Below, one piece after another: positions 36,817 through 46,162 of a stretch of DNA of 64,000 nt. Position numbers and translations under genes: made by a program. The DNA lies in contig NW_026944390.1 of the NCBI RefSeq assembly GCF_033439725.1, forward strand, positions 124,001 through 188,000, written 5' to 3'. The stretch is from Neurospora tetraspora (Eukaryota; Ascomycota; Sordariomycetes; Sordariales; Sordariaceae). How positions within the stretch are numbered: position 1 is the stretch's first letter; every line of letters begins with the position of its first letter. The notes below the pieces were generated by a model. The model made no database searches and was not told where the DNA came from. It saw only the letters and a list, made by a program, of their open reading frames with translations.

Positions 36817-39756
36817 ATGCCCCCGAAGAAGAACGAGTACATCCGAACCATTCCCAACGACTACACCAAATACTCACCCCTAGGCCGTGACGAAATCCGG
36901 CTTCTGAGAATCAGCAAACTGCCACACGCACACCCTACCTCACCGGCAACCTCGACTAATAACACCGACGACCACACAAGCCTTCCACCCGTGCAATGTG
37001 AACTCTACCGTGTCAAACTCTCCGCTTCCCAGCGCCCGCCCTTCGCCGCCCTCTCCTACTGCTGGGGTGACCTCCGGCACACGCTTCCCATAACCGTCAT
37101 ATTCCGCGACGCTGAGCTTCTTCAGGAGCCCGCTGAGCACGACGAGGACCCATTAGGATGGAAGAAGCTATCAGCTACCTCCCCAGCCCCAGTGGTAGTA
37201 GAAAATTTCAACGTCACCACAAACCTCCACGCCGCTCTGCACGCCTTCCGCGCCGACCCCTCCTCCTTTGAGGAGCTGCAGTTTCTCTGGACCGACATGC
37301 TCTGCATCAACCAAGACGATCTCGCCGAGCGGTCCTATCAAGTTTCGCTGATGAGGGACATATATGATGGGTCGAGGGTGGTGGAGGTTTGGTTGGGCGG
37401 CACCGGCATGCAGGGCACTCAGGGCACTCAGGCCGAGGGACAAGGACAACCTGGTCTTGATCTAGGATCTAGTGGTCTTCTGCGCCCGGAAGACGATTTG
37501 TTGACGGATGAGTTGATGGTCTTGGTAGATGATGCTGGGAAAGCGATGAAGGAGGCGGAGGAGTGGAGAGAGAGGAATTGGGAGGGGGTGATGATGCGGT
37601 TGACGCCTGAGAGGTTTGTGGACAGGCTGGGGAGGGATGAGGTGACGAGGTTTGCGTGGGTGGTGTTGATGCGGTCGGGCATGGTTCCGGTTGGGGAAAC
37701 GGAGGTTGATGGGACAAGGAGGGAGGAGTTATTCGAGAGTCTGGCAGGTAAAAGGTCGGAGTTCTTTGACACGATCATTTTCCTACTTCGGTATGCACTT
37801 GGTGTTAACGACTCCGGAGTGGATGATGAAGACACTAGGTTATGGGTGACGGGCAATAAGTTCTACCAGCGGGTGATGCGACTCAATCAACTTGACTGGT
37901 TCAGGCGGATCTGGGTCATCCAGGAGGTTGTCTACAGCAAGCAGACATTTGTTCGACATGCGAACACGCGTATCAGGTGGAACTCGATGCTCAACCTGGT
38001 GAGAATCAAGGGAAGATTGATGGCGGCGCGGTGGAGTAAGAAGATGGTCAAGGATATGAAATACGACGACGACGAGCTACATGTCCCGCGCCTGTGGAAA
38101 GAGGGTCTGAAGCCGTCGGCCCAGTTGGACTGGAACCCGACGCCGGGGTACGCGATGCTGCCTTTGCTTTCTCCGTTGGAAGTAATTTTCCAGACCAGCG
38201 CGTTTATCGCTACGGACCCGAGAGATCGTTTGTTTGGTATCTTGTCACTTATTCCATCCACCTCTGGGGCCAAACCATATCTGCCGGACTACAAAAAGTC
38301 TATTGCCCAGGCTTCTTGCGACTTCACCAAGTGGCATGTGGAAGTGCTAGGGTCGTGGGATGTCTTGTCTCTGTGTCGTCCTAGGGGCCAACGTTCTTTC
38401 TTCAGAGACTCAACGCTCCCGAGCTGGGCGATTGACTTTAAGAAGGACTACGGAGAGATTCCACCTTTTGCACTACAAAAGTACGCGGATGGATCGCCCA
38501 TGTTCTCCGCTGGCATATGTCCGCAGTCTTCAAGTTGGTCTCCTCGACGTTCCTATCGCGTCATCAGAAATGGTACCGGTCGCACGCAAGAGGAAGAAGA
38601 CAGCAACAAGATCACGCTACCAGGCTGCATCGTTGCCCGCATAACCAAAGTCTGGTCCCTCAACTCGAGTTCAATCTCCTGGCTTCCTCACCCCAGTCTG
38701 TGGGCTAAAGACGAGTCACCACCGCCACCGCCGCCTAAGCCAGAACCAAAGAAGCCTACCGCTTCCACTTCCCAAGGAGAAGCCCCAGCAGTCAAAACCC
38801 TCCTTGACGCCCTCCGCTCTCTCAAAGCAGGCCTCAACCCCACACCCACATCCGCCTCTCCCTCCTCCACCGCTGTGGGAAACCAAGATCAAGACCAAGA
38901 CCGCGAAGTCGACCCCCTCCGCTGGAAATCCGCCATGGCTTCTCACGCCGCCCGCATCCTCCGCGAGCTATGGAAGACGGTCTTCTACCCTTGCTCAGGG
39001 CTTCAAGCCTACCATCACCGTCTTCATTCCCATCATCACTCCCATCCCTACTCCCTAGACGACACCAACACCACCCTCCTCACCACCCCCCTCTCAAACC
39101 TTCAAACGCTCCTCACCGGCGTCGCCCTCTCCTCCCGCCTCTCTGTGGCGGACGTAGCCCTTCTTTTCCGGGATAGTCTCCTCAATAGCCCCCTCAATAG
39201 CCCCCTCAATAGCCCCCTCAATAGCCCCCTCAATAGCCCCCTCAATAGCCCCCATAGCCTTAATGCTAAAGAAGATAACTTCCCCTTCTTCATCCAAGCA
39301 GAAATCAAACGACTAGCACGAGAAGCAAAGACACCGGTTGAGTCATCCTTTGATCCGTTCATCTACCAAGCTTTATCGTGGGGAGTATTCGGCACAGATG
39401 ATGGGAGGATTGGAGTCGGGCATGCGTTCGCTAGGGAAGGTGATGGGGTATTGGTTGTGGAGGGGGGGAGGACGGGGTATGTTGTCAGGCCCAGGTCGGC
39501 CTTGGATTCAAAGGAGGAGGATGGTGGTAAGGGGAAAGGGCTGGTGAAGAAGGAGTGGCAGCTTGTTGGGGAGTGTTTGTTGGCTGGAAGGATGTACGGG
39601 GAGGAATCGCTGGTTGGGGATCCGTTATGTGATGATTTGCTTGAGGCGGATGTTGTGGGGAGGGCTAGGGGTAGGTATCGCGAGGAAGGGCGTAAGGGGA
39701 GAGGAGGGTGGAAGTATAGGAGTTCGTTTTGGATGGAGCCTGTTAGTTTGGTTTGA
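36817..39756 (+). CDS. HET-domain (heterokaryon incompatibility) protein
   Basis: One uninterrupted frame encodes 979 residues. The HET domain starts near residue 75 with FAALSYCWGD (77-85) and continues with LQFLWTDMLCINQDDLAERSYQV (154-176, part of the core signature) and VVEVWLG. An insert of about 170 residues follows, then FRRIWVIQEVV and ATDPRDRLFGILSLIP. HET domains are TIR-like modules that trigger cell death when unlike fungal individuals fuse; many HET genes have no known allelic role. The C-terminal half shows no NACHT or WD40 repeats that I can see. It has a Pro-rich stretch near 632-642 (PPPPPPKPEPK), a His-rich patch, a sixfold LNSP repeat at 789-812 and a final part with a conserved-looking GVGHAFAREGDGV segment. 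Codon use changes toward G-ending codons after about 39380. Confidence 0.92.
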   Translation: MPPKKNEYIRTIPNDYTKYSPLGRDEIRLLRISKLPHAHPTSPATSTNNTDDHTSLPPVQCELYRVKLSASQRPPFAALSYCWGDLRHTLPITVIFRDAELLQEPAEHDEDPLGWKKLSATSPAPVVVENFNVTTNLHAALHAFRADPSSFEELQFLWTDMLCINQDDLAERSYQVSLMRDIYDGSRVVEVWLGGTGMQGTQGTQAEGQGQPGLDLGSSGLLRPEDDLLTDELMVLVDDAGKAMKEAEEWRERNWEGVMMRLTPERFVDRLGRDEVTRFAWVVLMRSGMVPVGETEVDGTRREELFESLAGKRSEFFDTIIFLLRYALGVNDSGVDDEDTRLWVTGNKFYQRVMRLNQLDWFRRIWVIQEVVYSKQTFVRHANTRIRWNSMLNLVRIKGRLMAARWSKKMVKDMKYDDDELHVPRLWKEGLKPSAQLDWNPTPGYAMLPLLSPLEVIFQTSAFIATDPRDRLFGILSLIPSTSGAKPYLPDYKKSIAQASCDFTKWHVEVLGSWDVLSLCRPRGQRSFFRDSTLPSWAIDFKKDYGEIPPFALQKYADGSPMFSAGICPQSSSWSPRRSYRVIRNGTGRTQEEEDSNKITLPGCIVARITKVWSLNSSSISWLPHPSLWAKDESPPPPPPKPEPKKPTASTSQGEAPAVKTLLDALRSLKAGLNPTPTSASPSSTAVGNQDQDQDREVDPLRWKSAMASHAARILRELWKTVFYPCSGLQAYHHRLHSHHHSHPYSLDDTNTTLLTTPLSNLQTLLTGVALSSRLSVADVALLFRDSLLNSPLNSPLNSPLNSPLNSPLNSPHSLNAKEDNFPFFIQAEIKRLAREAKTPVESSFDPFIYQALSWGVFGTDDGRIGVGHAFAREGDGVLVVEGGRTGYVVRPRSALDSKEEDGGKGKGLVKKEWQLVGECLLAGRMYGEESLVGDPLCDDLLEADVVGRARGRYREEGRKGRGGWKYRSSFWMEPVSLV
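39181..39252 (+). repeat. Coding minisatellite, 6 perfect copies of a 12-bp unit
   Basis: CTCAATAGCCCC is repeated six times without a mismatch inside the HET-domain gene, encoding (LNSP)6. The array length is a multiple of three per unit, so copy-number change keeps the frame. Perfect copies suggest recent expansion. Confidence 0.97.
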
Positions 39757-41339
39757 GAACCGAGGAAAGGTAATCAGACTGATGTCCTCTTGTCTTTGCC
39801 TCAATATCTAGCCACTCGAGCTGAGGAGGTTGCGGTTGCATTGCGCCCGTAGCGGCCCATCGCCAACCCCGACCCTAACCGCGACCCAAGTTTGCCGAAT
39901 TCTGTCTCCAACCCGGGGCTCGACTGTGGGCTGGCGGCGACGGCGGCGACGGCGGCTAAACGTACCAGAAAGCAATATGGACGAGTTTGCAAAGGAGAAT
40001 CATTTCCTCTGGAAATTGAACGGCAATTATCACATACTAATAATGGGAATAAGCAACAAGAGAGCACAAGAAGAAAAGATACAGGAACGTCGAGCAGACG
40101 GCATCTTCATCTCAGAAGACGGGATGTCATAAAGTGCACTAAAACCCGGGGGCGTCCGTGCGTGTGACGGGCGCTCTGCCGCTGTGGGCTACTGCGGGCT
40201 ACGGGCTCACCCCTGCAGGCGGCGTCCACAATTCGACGCAGGTACAATACAGAACCGGTGGAAAGTGACGTTCATCCAAACAAATTGCGGGTGAAGCGGG
40301 GATGTTGGACGTTTATGGGGGTTGTGGTTGACCATTCAAAAGTTGTGAAACACGCAACTTGGCTCCCTTTCATCTTCCAGTCGTTTGTTTACCCTACAAA
40401 TCTTAAAGGACAACCGTCGGGTTTTCCATCGCGGAAACGGCCTCCTCGTGAGTACCGAAAAAGACAAGCACACAGGAGAATATTGTCCGCTGATTGCAAC
40501 CTCGGAAATGAAGACGAACAGAAAAGGAAATCGCGAATGTGGTGAAGTGACGTCTTGCGATTGACCTGGAATCAATAAACTAGCCCGTTGTAGGGCAGGC
40601 AACAGGCCGAGCAGGGGCAATGCCAAGTTTGTTTACAGGACAGTATGGGGTAACAGGGCTGCTAGTTCTGGATGGTTGCTGGGTTCGGTGCTGGGCGTCG
40701 ATCAACCGCCGTCTGGTCACCCGATTCACCTCACCTGTGGCAGCTCTGGATTTTGAAGTCTTGGATAATTTTGCATCATACGGGATAGACCATGGAGAGG
40801 TATCAGAGGAGCATTGGATGTTGTTGTCGTCTGTTCCATCTTTTCTCTTTTAGATCGCGCCTTCTCCCTTCCCTCGCACAATATTCTTGCTGCAGGATCA
40901 TCGCGCATCGTCCATTCCAATCTTCAGGTACCGCTTCCTCTCAACCAATCACGAGCTACCCCAGGCACAGGCTGTTTCACCTTCACCCATCAACGACAGC
41001 CAACGGTTCAGCAACCCAAACAAAATCATTCATTTCACCCGACACGAGCAGCACAGATATATACAGTTCGGAATTCTTGGTCCTCACTTTGGCCTTCTTT
41101 TTCAACTTCAATATTTAATATCTAATACAGTACCTGAAGCATCCGACCGAGCTCGGAGCCGCCCGTCTCCACCTCGAGGTTGTTTATGTTCTAACCCGCA
41201 ACCGGCGCTTGACCATCTTGCCACCTACCCGGCATAAGCGCAGAAGATCGTGGAGAGGAAGACGAAGCTTGAAGCCTCGGCAACGACAAGGACAAAGGAG
41301 CTTCCAAAACAGGATATCAACTTGTTTAAACCCCTGAAG
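39757..41339. other. Intergenic region and probable long 5' leader
   Basis: 1.6 kb between two plus-strand genes. The right part (from about 40850) is rich in C/T and CA, typical of a fungal 5' UTR. Short GCGGCGACGG repeats occur near 39935. No gene recognised. Confidence 0.45.
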
Positions 41340-44300
41340 ATGCCCGCCCAAACCAAGCTCGCCCCTCTCAGGCGCGCTGCCTCCACCAGGTTCGAATTTC
41401 GCGACGACGACAGCGACAGCGAAGACGTTGACCAACCTCCATCTGGACCTCACCCGGTTACAGGCTTAGGCATAAGCTTGAAAGGTCCTACGCCGCCCCC
41501 AGAGGCTGGAGTGTCTGGATAGTAAGTATTTGTTTTTTCATTTCCCCATTCCGCATTTCCATGGCACATTCATTCCCTTGTCCTTCGTGTTTCATGGATC
41601 AAGAATTCCATCTACCGGCATTTTGTTGTCTGGTTGTCAACGCTCAGCTGGAAAAGCTGAATCGGTGCCCTTGACACAAGCTGCAGGGCGGATTCCTTCA
41701 CTATACGCTAGTTGTCTCTAGTGGTGGATTACACGCCTGAGTTGGACAGCTTCCATTAGCCGTTGGCTGCTCGTGTTCGCTGTGCCACGATAGGTTTCCG
41801 GTTGACGGGATGCTGCGCGCCTGTCACTCACATGCCACTACCACCCCCCCTCCATCACCATACATCATTCATCTACAACCTTGTCCCACCTTACCTGCTT
41901 GAGCGACATCCGTCAGCACCATAAATCAGGCGAGGCGTAGTCAAGAATCCTTCGAGAAGAACGACAGCTCTCCCTGACTTCCTTTTCACAAAGTTGGCGC
42001 AATCATCCTCTTCTTCTCTCTTCAACAAACTACTCGATAAGCCAACAAGCGCCCATTCGGTTGGGGGGCTTTGACTGTTACAAGCGCGGTAAACTAACCA
42101 CTCTCCGGCGACTTATAGCGAGACCGTCCCGGTGCAACCCCCGCCTAGAAACCCGCGACGTCTCACAGTTCAGCAGAAGCAGACCTTCCGACCCACCTCG
42201 TCAGTCTACTCGGGAAACTCTCCCCCTCTTGCGCCCCACGACCCCGAGCAACCTAGCACGCTGGCGTCCCATCACTTTCAACGTTATCGAGGGGGCGAGG
42301 AGATCTCGCCCCCCAGCTCGCCAGAGCCAAGCTATACCCAGCCCCATCGGCCTCCCATCCTCCCGCCGGGCGATGTCTCCCCGATTGAGGAGGAATATGA
42401 GGAGACGGCGCAAGGAGCTTTCGAACCTCAGCACTATGGGCGAAACCAACATCCATACTACCATGGTCCGGGGCCCCGCTCACCTCCACCGAACCACAAT
42501 GCCGCGGCCAGTATCAACATGATGCGCCGCGGTCAGCGCAAGCTTTCGGACGCGGCCCTACGCGATGCCCATGCGAACCGTGCACCACCGGCCCAACAAC
42601 CCCGGAATCCGGGACCGGGTTTCCTCATGGTTGATCCGGTAACTGGTGAACGCCTGGACAGCGCGCATGGCCGTCCGCTGAACAGGCCTCCACCGGGTAC
42701 TCACTATGCGCCGGGTCCGGGTTTCCTCATGGTTGATCCGGTAACTGGTGAACGCCTGGACAGTGCGCATGGTCGTCCGCTGAACGGGCCTCCGCCGGGT
42801 CATCCCTATGGCTCGGGTCCGGGATTTGCTCGGCAGCAGTCGCCACCACCGTTCGCAGGACCACAGCCGAGAATGGCTTCTGTTGGGGATAGGATGATGA
42901 GGATGGCGAGCCCGGGACCTCGAGAAAGCGGACCAGACCTGGCAGCAGGGGCTTTCACTGCCAATCGTCCAGGTTGGCGTGGACCAAGTGGTCGAACAGC
43001 TATCGTTGATCCCGTTCGTGATAATCCTGAGGTTCCGCCATTGAGGATACCCGATCGCAATGGTAGACGGGTTGTGTCGCAAGCTCCTGGACCTAGTCAA
43101 AGACCTGAGTTGTCTCTGGGTATTCCTAGACGGGATCAGATGTCCCCTCCACCTCGTGTTGGCGCACAGATGGGGTATGCGCCACGGGACCCCGGCCAGA
43201 GAGTCATGTCCTCGTCTCAGGTTCACCCGCAGTCCGCAACAACACCACGTCCTATGAGAAGTCCAGTCTATCCGAACCCACCGCATTCTGCGATCACCCC
43301 ACGAGGAGACGCGCCGTTCGTGGCAGCCCAGCAGCTCCAACGTGACGGTATGGGTCCTCATTATCCGAGGGCGTTCTCCCCCGTTTCACCCACAAACGCT
43401 TCTCCTGTGAACTACAGCCCACAGCCGAATTCGGTCAGGAGGAAGCCAACCCCAACTTACGCAAACCATGAGCCACAGGACTCTGTCTCCTCGATCTACT
43501 CACAGCAGCAACCTGAGGTGTCGATGCCAAAGCAGCAGCCTCCTGCCCCCCAACCCGCGGCTGCCAATTCGCTTCCAGCCGACGAGCCCTGGGTGCAACC
43601 CCCTTCGCGTTTCAGCATGACAAGCTATGCAACCAGCATATCCACCACCGCCACCCCACGCGAGTCCCTGGACGATTTCCATGACAATTACCACAACCAG
43701 TCCCCGGTTCCCAGCATTTCACAGCAATATCGTCCAGAGAGCCCCAAGGACGAAGAACCGGCGCAATCCATCATGAACAGGAGCAGACCCAAGCTCGAAG
43801 GCTTCGACTACAACAAGAAAGACCAAGCCCCCATCGTCATCTCCCTCAAAGACCAAATCATCTCCCCCTACGAGACCGTTATCGAGCGTGAATCCCCCGC
43901 CGCCCGCGACCGCCGAGTTGCCGCCACCGGCGTCGGTATCGCAAACGGATTCAAACCCGCTCCCAGACGCGTCTCCGCCACCCCCTCCGACATCAACAAA
44001 TCCCTCCCCCCCGCTCCTCCCGAACTCGAAGTCCTCTCCCTCTACAACGGCGCCGATGGCAAGTCATCCACACCCAAATCACCCAAAGACCTCACCGCAT
44101 CCGAGCGCGTAGCGCTCTACGACGCCCAAATCCAGGCCCTCGGCAACCGCCGCATCAACATCACCCGCTCCATCAAGCAGATGACGGAGCTGATGCCGAC
44201 GGACAACATCTTGAACAGCGAGGCGGTCCGCCGCAAGCGCGAGGTCGAAAAACAGAAGGTCGAAGCCCTGAAAACGGAGCTGGCGGAGGTGCAGAGGGAG

Positions 44301-44402
44301 ATGTACGAGATGGGGCTGAAGCTGCATCGGGCGTATAAGAGGCAGGAGAAGGAGGCGAGCTTTGAACCTACTACGCTTTGGGTGAGGAGGGTTACTGGGT
44401 GA
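41340..44402 (+). CDS. Large disordered Pro-rich protein with C-terminal coiled coil, unknown function
   Basis: Two exons, 41340-41521 and 42119-44402, encode 821 residues. The junction is supported by TA|GTAAGT, a CTAAC branch sequence near 42095 and TATAG|C, which restores a Tyr codon. The 597-nt intron is long for this genome. Residues 1-60 hold an acidic DDDSDSEDVD cluster. Residues 60-640 are Pro/Arg/Ser/Gln-rich and probably disordered. They include two tandem copies of a 34-residue unit (GPGFLMVDPVTGERLDSAHG...) near 225-292. The last 150 residues look folded: a KDQIISPYETVIERESPAARDRR segment, then a charged helix (about 700-810) with regular Leu/Ile spacing, ending LHRAYKRQEKEASFEPTTLWVRR. 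The pattern looks like a conserved filamentous-fungal protein, but I recognise no named family. No signal or membrane segment is seen. Confidence 0.82.
42612..42815 (+). repeat. Coding tandem duplication, 2 x 102 bp
   Basis: Copy 1 is 42612-42713 and copy 2 is 42714-42815. They differ at about 11 positions, mostly silent in the first 75 bp and clustered in the last 15 bp. A third partial unit (GPGF) follows. Each encodes 34 residues. Confidence 0.9.
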
Positions 44403-44954
44403 TGGGGGAGGGCGAGGGTTGGTGGGAAAGTTGGTTAACTTCGTTTGGTGAGTTGTGTTTGAACATGTGAAAGGTTCTTTTTTCCTATGTCTTGGGAGGA
44501 CGGTCCTCTTTTTCTTTCTGTGAGGAGCATGCTACAAGCGAGCGGGCAGTGCCGCGGTGCAGTACAAGTGGAGTTTAGGTATGCGCTGTGGGGTTTTTGT
44601 TTCTTTTGCTCTTCTGTTCCCGTCTTTTGCGATACCATATCAGGGAGGGCAAGAAAACAACCACCTTTTGTATTCATTTGTATTTGTATAACTGGCATCT
44701 TGGGACAGTAACGGACGGGTATTATTGACAGGCGAGAGAAAATGCAACAGTATTCGGGATCTAAGCAAAACAGACTTCCTGAATTGAGGTACTTAATCAA
44801 GGGTGATTATTTCCTTCGCCGGTATAAATCGTTCGCATATCCACCTACCTACAATATCATGCACATAAACAAAAAGCGCACTACTCTCTCACCACCAACA
44901 ATTGAACGCTATCGATTTGCAAAAAAAAGGCCAAATGAGAGAAAGATGTGAAAA
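44403..44954. other. Intergenic region
   Basis: About 550 bp holding the 3' UTR of the disordered-protein gene. Nothing else recognised before the A/C-rich tract that borders the 5S rRNA gene. Confidence 0.45.
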
Positions 44955-45003
44955 CGCCCCCCCCAAAAAAAAACCAAAAAAAAACCCCAAAAAAAAAAAA
45001 AAA
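44955..45003 (-). terminator. Poly-A/C tract; T-run terminator of 5S rRNA on the minus strand
   Basis: On the plus strand this is C-runs and A-runs ending in about 15 A. Read on the minus strand it is a long T-run starting one base after the 5S rRNA 3' end, the RNA polymerase III stop signal. It is followed by further T and G runs. Confidence 0.8.
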
Positions 45004-45004
45004 G

Positions 45005-45123
45005 ACATACAACACCTGGGATTCGCTGGTCGTCACCGACCCAACTACTAGTCAGGCGATTGGTAGCTTATCTATGGGAGAGCGGACGGGATCCCGAGTT
45101 TTCTACCATCTATGGTCGTATGT
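45005..45123 (-). rRNA. Dispersed 5S ribosomal RNA gene
   Basis: The minus strand reads ACATACGACCATAG...GGGATCCCGTCCGCTCTCCC...AGTAGTTGGGTCGGTGACGACC...GTTGTATGT, a 119-nt 5S rRNA. The terminal stem pairs ACATACGAC with GTTGTATGT. The central GGGATCCCGTCCGCTCTCCCATAGATAAGC and GGGTCGGTGACGACCAGCGAATCCC blocks match the Neurospora 5S consensus as I remember it. Helix II uses GGTAG/CTACC where the common alpha type, as I recall it, has ACTGG/CCAGT. These are paired changes that keep the stem. This suggests a minor functional isotype, not a decayed copy. In Neurospora, 5S genes are scattered singly and fall into several sequence types, which fits a lone gene here. Confidence 0.93.
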
Positions 45124-46162
45124 GCTTGAACTGTGGGCAAGTGATGTTTATCAACATCGGATCCGAAAAGCAATGCAATGCGGTGTACGTAAATAGGTGG
45201 TTGAAGCGTTTACCTACGCTGTGAGTGTGAGCACGTTCATAGCCCACCCACCACGAAACCAACGTTAAAGGTTCCATGTCAAAGCCAACATTCAGTTTCT
45301 CTGCTAACTTAACTTGTAGGTACGCTGACGGGTTTCCATTCTCTCTTCTCTGTCTTTAAGTAGATGGGTAAGTATCTAGGGGAAATGGACCTTGCTTGAA
45401 TTCCAAGCGTTCTTAGAGCATCTTCGTAAGGATAGGGCAAGGATGATAGATAGAATGTGATGTCGTAACCCATAAGCTACAGCTTTTTTCGGCTTTCCTC
45501 AACGGCTAATGCCCTGACTATCTGTCTGTCTACTTCTCCTTCTCTCTTCGAAGCCCTTACGTCCCTTAACTGCCTCAATAAAAACCGTCTTCAATGTGCG
45601 TATGTGCCTGTGTATGGGCAAATAATATCCCGCTTGGAGTTGGGGCAAATAATATCCCGCTTGGAGTTGGGGCAAATAATATCCCACATGGCGCAAAAAA
45701 AACCCTTATTTTCTCTCTGCTTCACTCAGTCACTCCTGTAAAATTCCCTTTCCCGCCATGCGATGATAAAGATAACGATGTGATATGATATGCAGTAGAA
45801 CAAAAAGAAAAAAAGCACACCGAAACCGGACCGTGAGTTGGGATACTGATTTGATGATGGTTGGATGATGTTAACGAGGCAGACGAAAAGGGGCTTGGTA
45901 TAGCATATGAGTATGTGAGCATCGAAAGGGTGAAATAACGCAATCCTTTTCTTTTCCTTTCACGCCACACAGTGATGATGATGGAAGAACAATGAACACC
46001 TTTTCCATCAAACCATGCCGACCATTTTGACCATTGGAATCGCCCATCCCACAACTACGCTCCGCCATGGTTTGCCCTTTAATTCGGCCACCTTGATCTG
46101 CGTCTCCGACCTGATCGTTGCACCCGTGTTTGCGAATGCCAAATAGAGTACCCAGAACTCTC
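45124..46162. other. Intergenic region, 1.0 kb
   Basis: Lies upstream of the 5S rRNA gene and at the 3' side of the zinc-finger gene. It holds a 27-bp tandem repeat (45617-45690). No protein gene recognised. Fungal 5S upstream elements may lie just right of 45123, but I cannot identify one. Confidence 0.45.
45617..45690. repeat. 27-bp tandem repeat, about 2.7 copies
   Basis: The unit GGCAAATAATATCCCGCTTG plus GAGTTGG recurs at intervals of exactly 27 bp (C at 45619, 45646 and 45673). The third copy diverges after AATATCCC. It is non-coding; a minus-strand frame through it would read YYLPQLQAG repeats, which I take as accidental. Confidence 0.9.

Noticed and set aside
45499-45696. Minus-strand frame with YYLPQLQAG repeats
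   Set aside because: It is produced by the 27-bp tandem repeat and has no other coding sign.
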